Source: Mesostigma viride (Eukaryota; Streptophyta; Mesostigmatophyceae; Mesostigmatales; Mesostigmataceae). From it: a stretch of 52,873 nt of DNA. The notes beneath the pieces were generated by a model that was not told where the DNA came from, did no database searches, and saw only the letters and a list, made by a program, of their open reading frames with translations. The translations under genes and the position numbers were made by a program. Numbering within the stretch: the stretch's first letter is position 1; every line of letters starts with the position of its first letter. Positions 51,362 through 52,873 of the stretch are shown here, in pieces. Location of the stretch: positions 842,801 through 895,673 of the forward strand of contig RPFO01000629.1 in the NCBI GenBank assembly GCA_009746045.1. The letters run 5' to 3'.

Positions 51362-52873
51362 ATGGCGACGACACAAGAACATGAGGCCCAGGAACCTGAG
51401 CGTACGTATTTCCCATGCATGTCTGTTTTTGTGTTTCCTTGGTTTGTTTTTTGGGCATTTTCAGCAGCTGACAGGAACGCCATTGGCATTTTCTATTCAT
51501 TCTTTGCAGGCTGGAACCCCTCTGACGACCTTTTTGACCACAACGACTACGACCACCTGGACGACGCAGGCACGGAAGTCAATTCGCACGCTGCGATCGA
51601 CGACCTGGTGGCTCAGTCTCGCCCTGCGGCTGCTCCCAGTACGTGGTCTGCTGTTTTATGCATCCCTTTTCGATTGCCTGCTGGATTTTGCAGTTGATGG
51701 CCACTATCTGTCGGATGTTGCAGGTGATGGCCACTATCTGATACATTTTGCAGTTGTCTGTGTTTTTCCTTTGCATGCAGGCCTGCTGCGTGGTGGCCCC
51801 AGCTCCCGTTCTCGTTCTGGAGGCGCTGGGCCCAGCGGTGGGACTTAGCCGCATTGCAGCGCCAGCTGAGGGAGACGCAGGAGGAGTTGGAGCGCGAGAG
51901 GAACCGCAGGCGTCGTTCTTTCTCCCCTGATCCCACTCGCGAAGAGCTCAAGAAGATGCGCTTGGCTCTCGAGGAGGCGAACCACAAGATCACGTGGTTC
52001 GAGAAGAGGCTGGCGTGCTGCGACATCTGCACCGAGCCCTTCGGCACGGAGGGAAGTACCCCATCATCTACCTCGTGGAGGGCGTCCACACCTGCGTCCC
52101 TCAGCACTGCAACAAGTGCGCTGATATGCTCGAGGCCCACGCTCTGGAGTATAATTCTACCAGGCCAACGCCCGTGTGATTGGCAAGCGCTGCCCAGAAT
52201 GCAAGGAGCTCCTGATGCGCACTGGCAGCCAGTACAAGCGCAATGTGGGTGTCGACAGACTCACATTCACCCTTGTGAATGTGCGTCTGTGCGCTCGCGG
52301 GTGCGGCGGCGAGGTCGTGTTCGGCGAGGAGGCGATTCACGACAACACCTGCGCCAAGCTTGTCAGGCCCTGCCCCAACAAGCTTTCTCTCCCTGGTGAT
52401 AACGGCACCGTGACCATCCTGGGCTGCACCTACCAGGCCACCAGCCGCGAGGACTTGGATCGCCACCTGCGCGTGGTGGACAACGTGTCAGAGTGTGGTT
52501 TCCGTGGTCTGCCGGCCGCCATCGCCGCCGCCGCCGCCGCTGCTGCTCCTCCTGCTGCTCCTGCTGCTGCTCCTGCTGCTGCTCCTGCTGCTCGCGCTTC
52601 TTTCGCTGTTCGCGCTGTGGGGGGGAATGCGGATTACCCCGCGGGAGTCAACGGTTTCCTGTCCGCCCTGCAGTACATCAGGGATCACCCCCAACTGCAG
52701 TGCTCCGGGTCTGCGGGCAATGCACTGGCTGTGGCCTTCTTTGAGGCACTCGGCGGTGGCGTTGGGTGGACGCGCTGGCCGTGAGCGGTTGGAACGCTTC
52801 CGCGATGCGGGCGAGGCGCATTGTTGAGAGGGACGCACAGTTGGTTGCTAATGTTCAGCCCCAGGAGGTGATT
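51362..52873 (+). CDS. Gene D, right arm: RING-like / TRAF-type zinc finger protein (3 exons, edge-truncated)
   Basis: Exons 51,362-51,401, 51,510-51,638 and from 51,781; GTACGT donors and TTTGCAG / CATGCAG acceptors keep phase. Order: acidic N-terminus (NPSDDLFDHNDYDHLDDAGT), Arg/Glu coiled coil (QRQLRETQEELERERNRR), RING-like part with CDIC, HTC, QHC, CNKC and CPEC (His-Cys spacing atypical), then TRAF-type zinc fingers (LCARGCGGEVVFGEEAIHDN, TCAKLVRPCP, CTYQATSREDLDRHLRVV), a poly-Ala run and GFLSALQYIRD. RING/TRAF proteins are usually E3 ubiquitin ligases or adaptors; here inferred. Exon 3 has frame breaks near 51,825 (TCGTTCTCG vs CCTCTCG in the left arm), 52,060, 52,160 and 52,690. By the left arm, the stop lies only 6 bases beyond the window edge. 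Confidence 0.7.

Larger units (their letters stand above)
38881..52873. repeat. Giant palindrome, arms at least 6.9 kb, centre at 45,969/45,970
   Basis: The centre is the perfect inverted repeat GTTAGAGGC|GCCTCTAAC. Position x in the left arm pairs with about 91,939 minus x. The inner part of about 500 bp per side gives identical translations. Farther out the arms differ by substitutions and indels, and the right arm is about 48 bp longer by the window edge (52,873 pairs with about 39,114). There is no spacer. The left boundary near 38,880 is estimated from the first TATCGTGGGA-type motifs. Confidence 0.9.

Noticed and set aside
38881-52873. Palindrome as a pure fold-back sequencing artefact
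   Set aside because: Not fully excluded, but the arms differ by clustered base substitutions (A promoter, D promoter, gene C near 48,660), which a single molecule read twice would not give.

Overview
The window looks like nuclear DNA of a flagellated green microalga (chlorophyte or prasinophyte grade; species not determinable). The grounds are: GC-rich genes with GT-AG introns that keep reading frame, a nuclear gene for mitochondrial ribosomal protein uL2, a long intron-rich gene for an axonemal-type coiled-coil protein, a PPPDE protease with a plastid-type leader, a TGTAA-type 3' signal, and a very heavy load of LINEs, DNA transposons and microsatellites.

Layout. 1-6,560: nested mobile elements, namely three 3' ends of one LINE family, a piggyBac-like element with TTAA target sites, a possible tRNA-type SINE, and a minus-strand LINE ORF1 split by a 0.77-kb element with inverted ends. 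6,898-20,433: two divergent host genes, uL2m (minus, 3 exons) and a 531-residue coiled-coil protein (plus, 10 exons). Their introns carry large microsatellites, a MITE, and repeated copies of exon 3' ends. 21,121-27,700: LINE wreckage including a relic with ORF1, endonuclease and reverse transcriptase. 29,292-30,170: intronless PPPDE gene. 31,038-37,138: a 6.1-kb element with inverted ends of about 0.43 and 0.57 kb and oppositely oriented 9-bp minisatellites inside. About 38,880-52,873: one giant palindrome centred between 45,969 and 45,970, with arms of at least 6.9 kb; the right arm leaves the window.

The palindrome is the most unusual part. Each arm has four genes: A and B (distant paralogues with an F-box-like start), C (a protein with many CxxC pairs) and D (RING-like plus TRAF-type zinc fingers, two introns). 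From the centre outward the order is A, C, B, D; A and C read toward the centre, B and D away from it. The arms differ by substitutions and small indels, and the reading frames break at different places in the two arms. Around the centre each arm has eight G-boxes; seven have ATTGG exactly 10 bases further on (CCAAT-N9-CCACG on the other strand), which is the spacing of the endoplasmic-reticulum stress response element. A 0.6-kb foldback sequence built from the word TTCGGGCTAT lies upstream of each A gene. F-box-like and RING-like products suggest a ubiquitin-related role, but this is inference.

Second unusual pattern: in both host genes, the last 25-50 bases of an exon together with its splice donor are repeated a short distance downstream inside the intron, at six of eleven donors.
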